A DNA stretch of 17,321 nucleotides from an uncultured Rothia sp. (GTDB lineage Bacteria; Actinomycetota; Actinomycetes; Actinomycetales; Micrococcaceae). Below, in pieces: positions 15,702 through 17,321 of the stretch; the first letter of the stretch is position 1; each line of letters begins with the position of its first letter. The notes below the pieces were generated by a model that was not told where the DNA came from, did no database searches, and worked only from the letters and a program-made list of their open reading frames with translations. The stretch spans positions 1-17,321 of the forward strand of contig CAMIIP010000030.1 in assembly GCA_946222285.1 (NCBI GenBank), given 5' to 3'. A program made the translations under genes and the position numbers.

Positions 15702-16204
15702 GGGGCAAGCCCTAAAAGTTGTTTTTCTCTACCTACGCCATAATCTCACCGTCAACTCTTGGCTGACGTTCTTGGTCTCTTTCGATCAACGACTTCCCAA
15801 ACCATCCACCGCATCGAAAACTCTTAACGAAACTACGTGAGCTTATGGATTCAAAGACTTGATAACCTCAAAGATACTCCAGCACCCTGATTGTGGATGG
15901 GACTCTTGTCTCAGTCTGGAACTAGGCATTACCAGGGACAGCACTCTTCTCAGATAAGCATAAATGCACTGGTTTCAACCATCAAATCATCTGCATCTTG
16001 GATGAAAAACTGCTATCCATTATCGACCCCAGCTTCACAAGCTCAGCTAATTACAAGATGCTCTCTCTTCACTTGCATACTTGGAAAAATTGGCTTCCAT
16101 CCGAGATGAGACATGACGTTTACCGTGTCCGACGGGTAGAGAGGATTCTGAATGAGTCCACTCGCCTGATAAAAGCTACATCGGTCTTAGGTTACTTACG
16201 TTGA
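15702..16204 (+). pseudogene. Decayed DDE (HARBI/IS5-type) transposase
   Basis: Remnant of a DDE_Tnp_4-type transposase with several independent lesions. The N-terminal helix-turn-helix reads YLRHNLT at 15730 and then, after a frameshift, QLLADVLGLFRST and QTIHRIENS, ending at a stop. The DDE start is IVDGTLVSVWN (Asp codon at 15896), a TAG at 15923 stands where the family usually has Trp, and LFSDKHKCTGFNHQII follows. The expected middle is then lost and an unrelated-looking C-terminus runs to a TGA at 16202-16204. The left end, near 15702, starts gggggcaag as at 627. The 255-base element at 14933 carries a fragment of a related copy with a stop at the same codon. Clearly non-functional. Confidence 0.75.
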
Positions 16205-16566
16205 CTAAGCGAATATCAGAACTGAAAATAAGAGCTGAGATGAAAAAGAATAATCGTCGGATTAATTGGCTATAATCGGTGATGATTCTGGGGTGTTAGT
16301 TTTAGTCTATTTTTGGGTAACGTAGGATTGGTCCCAATTCATATCAGACATTAATGAGGCTCTCCGGTTGGTTAGTCGGAGAGCCTCTGAAACCCCTGGT
16401 TCTACGAAAGCGAGTCTTGTAATGTGACTCATCTACTACTCTATTTTTATTACTATAATATGTATATCCCCGCTTTTGGGGTTGCCCTTTACATAAGATT
16501 AAACAAATCAAATAAATAAGCTCTCAATGCATAAACATCAAAGCTTTTAAAAAATATATTTCATCT
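16205..16566. other. AT-rich intergenic stretch with hairpins
   Basis: 362 bases with no gene I can defend; bases 16431-16566 are strikingly AT-rich. It holds the two-hairpin motif listed separately (16356-16430) and a small stem at about 16469-16482 (CCCC-GCTTTT-GGGG). It lies downstream of the minus-strand orphan gene at 16567 and could hold its 3' end signals. Confidence 0.5.
16356..16430. repeat. Two-hairpin motif, copy A
   Basis: The first hairpin has perfect 11-bp arms 16356-16366 and 16377-16387 (GAGGCTCTCCG, 10-base loop). The second is GAGTC 16412-16416 against GACTC 16426-16430. A related arrangement, including a similar stretch around the second hairpin and the ending CTAT, recurs at 16930-17002. 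The two copies bracket the small gene at 16567-16876. No U-tract follows the first hairpin, so a simple terminator is not the best reading. Confidence 0.65.
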
Positions 16567-16876
16567 TTAAACAAGGCCATTTTCATTATCAAAATAAAGC
16601 TTCAAACCATCATTGAGCTGCTCAGTAAGTTTATTAAAAAATCTCTCCAAGCTCTCCACTATCACAATCACGGGATACATTTTCCGTTCGAAAAGGAGTA
16701 TTGATAGGCAATACGTAAGTGGTCTTATCCGCGAACGCCAATGTAAGCATTTCTCCTGGGTTATTTTTGGCATATATAGGTAACGCAGTATTTAAGGCAT
16801 TGACAACGGCATCAGAGGTATTGAATTTGAGTTCCTTGCTGGGGAGGTAAAACGAGATGCTGCTCTTAGAGGGCAC
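16567..16876 (-). pseudogene. Small orphan gene, one-base frameshift
   Basis: About 102 residues once repaired. It starts at GTG 16876 with AAGGAG 7 bases upstream, a good ribosome site. The first 80 codons read MPSKSSISFYLPSKEL, AVVNALNTALPIYAKN, then SGELGEIF, and stop at 16634-16636. The stop is created by the T-run on the minus strand (A-run 16636-16641): one base fewer gives GELGEIFNKLTEQL and then LYFDNENGLV, ending at 16567. The open frame starting at 16773 is only the downstream frame of the same gene. The repaired product is small, soluble-looking and unknown to me. Copies of a two-hairpin motif lie on each side (16356-16430 and 16930-17002). Confidence 0.6.
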
Positions 16877-16929
16877 TGTGGGGCTCCTTGGAATTGGTTG
16901 TTATAGCTTCTCATTAAAAAATAACCACT

Positions 16930-17002
16930 GCCCCCGGCTGGTCTCCGGGGGCCTTAGGGAACATGTTTACTATGCGAGGTGTGAGTCTTTGGTGATGGAC
17001 TC
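16930..17002. repeat. Two-hairpin motif, copy B, with possible minus-strand terminator
   Basis: The first hairpin has perfect 8-bp arms 16930-16937 and 16945-16952 (GCCCCCGG). On the minus strand it is followed after a short gap by TTATTTTTTA (16914-16923), so it could terminate minus-strand transcription coming from the right. The second is GAGTC 16983-16987 against GACTC 16998-17002, in a stretch similar to copy A at 16411-16445. Confidence 0.6.
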
Positions 17003-17052
17003 ATTGATTATTCTATACCTTGTGTTTCCCCTGGTCATAGCCTCTTTTTAGG

Positions 17053-17321
17053 GGAATGTTTAACCCAATTTTGTGGTAAGTGATTCACATACTTGAATCC
17101 TTGCTGTTGGTCAGAATCTGATATATACAGGGTTGAGTTTCACACATAGTCAGATCTTGATTCAACGCGGTTGTTTAATAACGATCTCTTCCCTCCCCGG
17201 TATCAACGGTATTACTGACGATTCATCCTCAATTTTTACTATTTATGGGGCAATTATCTCTTTTGACGTAATCTTTATAGTGGTTTTCGTTCCCTTATGT
17301 AGTAACCATTTAAATGGCTAT
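17053..17321. other. Right-edge stretch without a clear gene
   Basis: No defensible gene. One plus-strand frame is open for about 75 codons from 17095 to the edge, with a hydrophobic stretch (IISFDVIFIVVFVPL) but no good start or ribosome site. On the minus strand a 24-codon frame is open from the edge to a TAA near 17247. Either could be the end of a neighbour that lies outside the window. The AT-rich accessory character continues here. Confidence 0.35.

Noticed and set aside
16857..17051. Plus-strand open frame of 64 codons
   Set aside because: It runs through the start of the orphan gene and the hairpin motif and has no plausible ribosome site or family.
17095..17321. Open plus-strand frame reaching the right edge
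   Set aside because: No start codon with a ribosome site and no recognisable domain; it could be chance in AT-rich DNA.

Overview
The window looks like a chromosomal segment of a mid-GC actinobacterium. The closest match I can name from memory is a Rothia-like member of the Micrococcaceae, but that is recollection, not a search. Supporting points are an actinobacterial-type IlvD, an AnsP-type permease, a secreted protein with an actinobacterial RR/AYA signal, and a probable leaderless start. I saw no rRNA, tRNA or CRISPR array.

Layout. (1) 1-285: start of a secreted Ala/Lys-rich protein (minus strand, runs off the left edge). (2) 586-970: gene-free, with three inverted repeats; one is a terminator and one has perfect 25-bp arms. 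(3) 996-3310: a two-gene minus-strand unit of an AAA/STAND-type ATPase followed by an RNase H-fold protein. I see no standard metabolic role for this pair and consider it the best candidate for an undescribed system. (4) 3530-4116: a tandem pair of small ABM-fold monooxygenases, the second frameshifted. (5) 4120-7036 minus: ilvD, a GNAT acetyltransferase and a small membrane protein. (6) 7205-9537: an exported protein, then a divergent pair of a dinucleotide-binding F420-reductase-like protein and a luciferase-like flavin oxidoreductase. (7) 9567-12973: a disulfide oxidoreductase (frameshifted) divergent from an AhpD/CMD-like protein, a pirin (frameshifted) and a second GNAT-like protein, closed by a strong bidirectional terminator. 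(8) 13045-14568: ansP. (9) 14569-17321: an AT-rich accessory stretch with a 255-bp IR-bounded IS derivative, a decayed transposase, two small orphan genes and a duplicated two-hairpin motif.

Four separate genes (second ABM, FAD oxidoreductase, pirin, orphan at 16567-16876) are each broken by a frameshift that a one-base change in a homopolymer would repair (A3, T7, C5 and T6). This clustering suggests either homopolymer-length sequencing error or recent decay or phase variation. All four genes should be read as possibly intact. The transposase remnants are different: they carry several independent lesions and are truly decayed.

Functionally, regions 4 to 7 are rich in redox and stress-type enzymes (ABM, luciferase-like, F420/NAD(P), disulfide oxidoreductase, AhpD-like, pirin). 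Only ilvD (branched-chain amino acid synthesis) and ansP (amino-acid uptake) have clear pathway roles.
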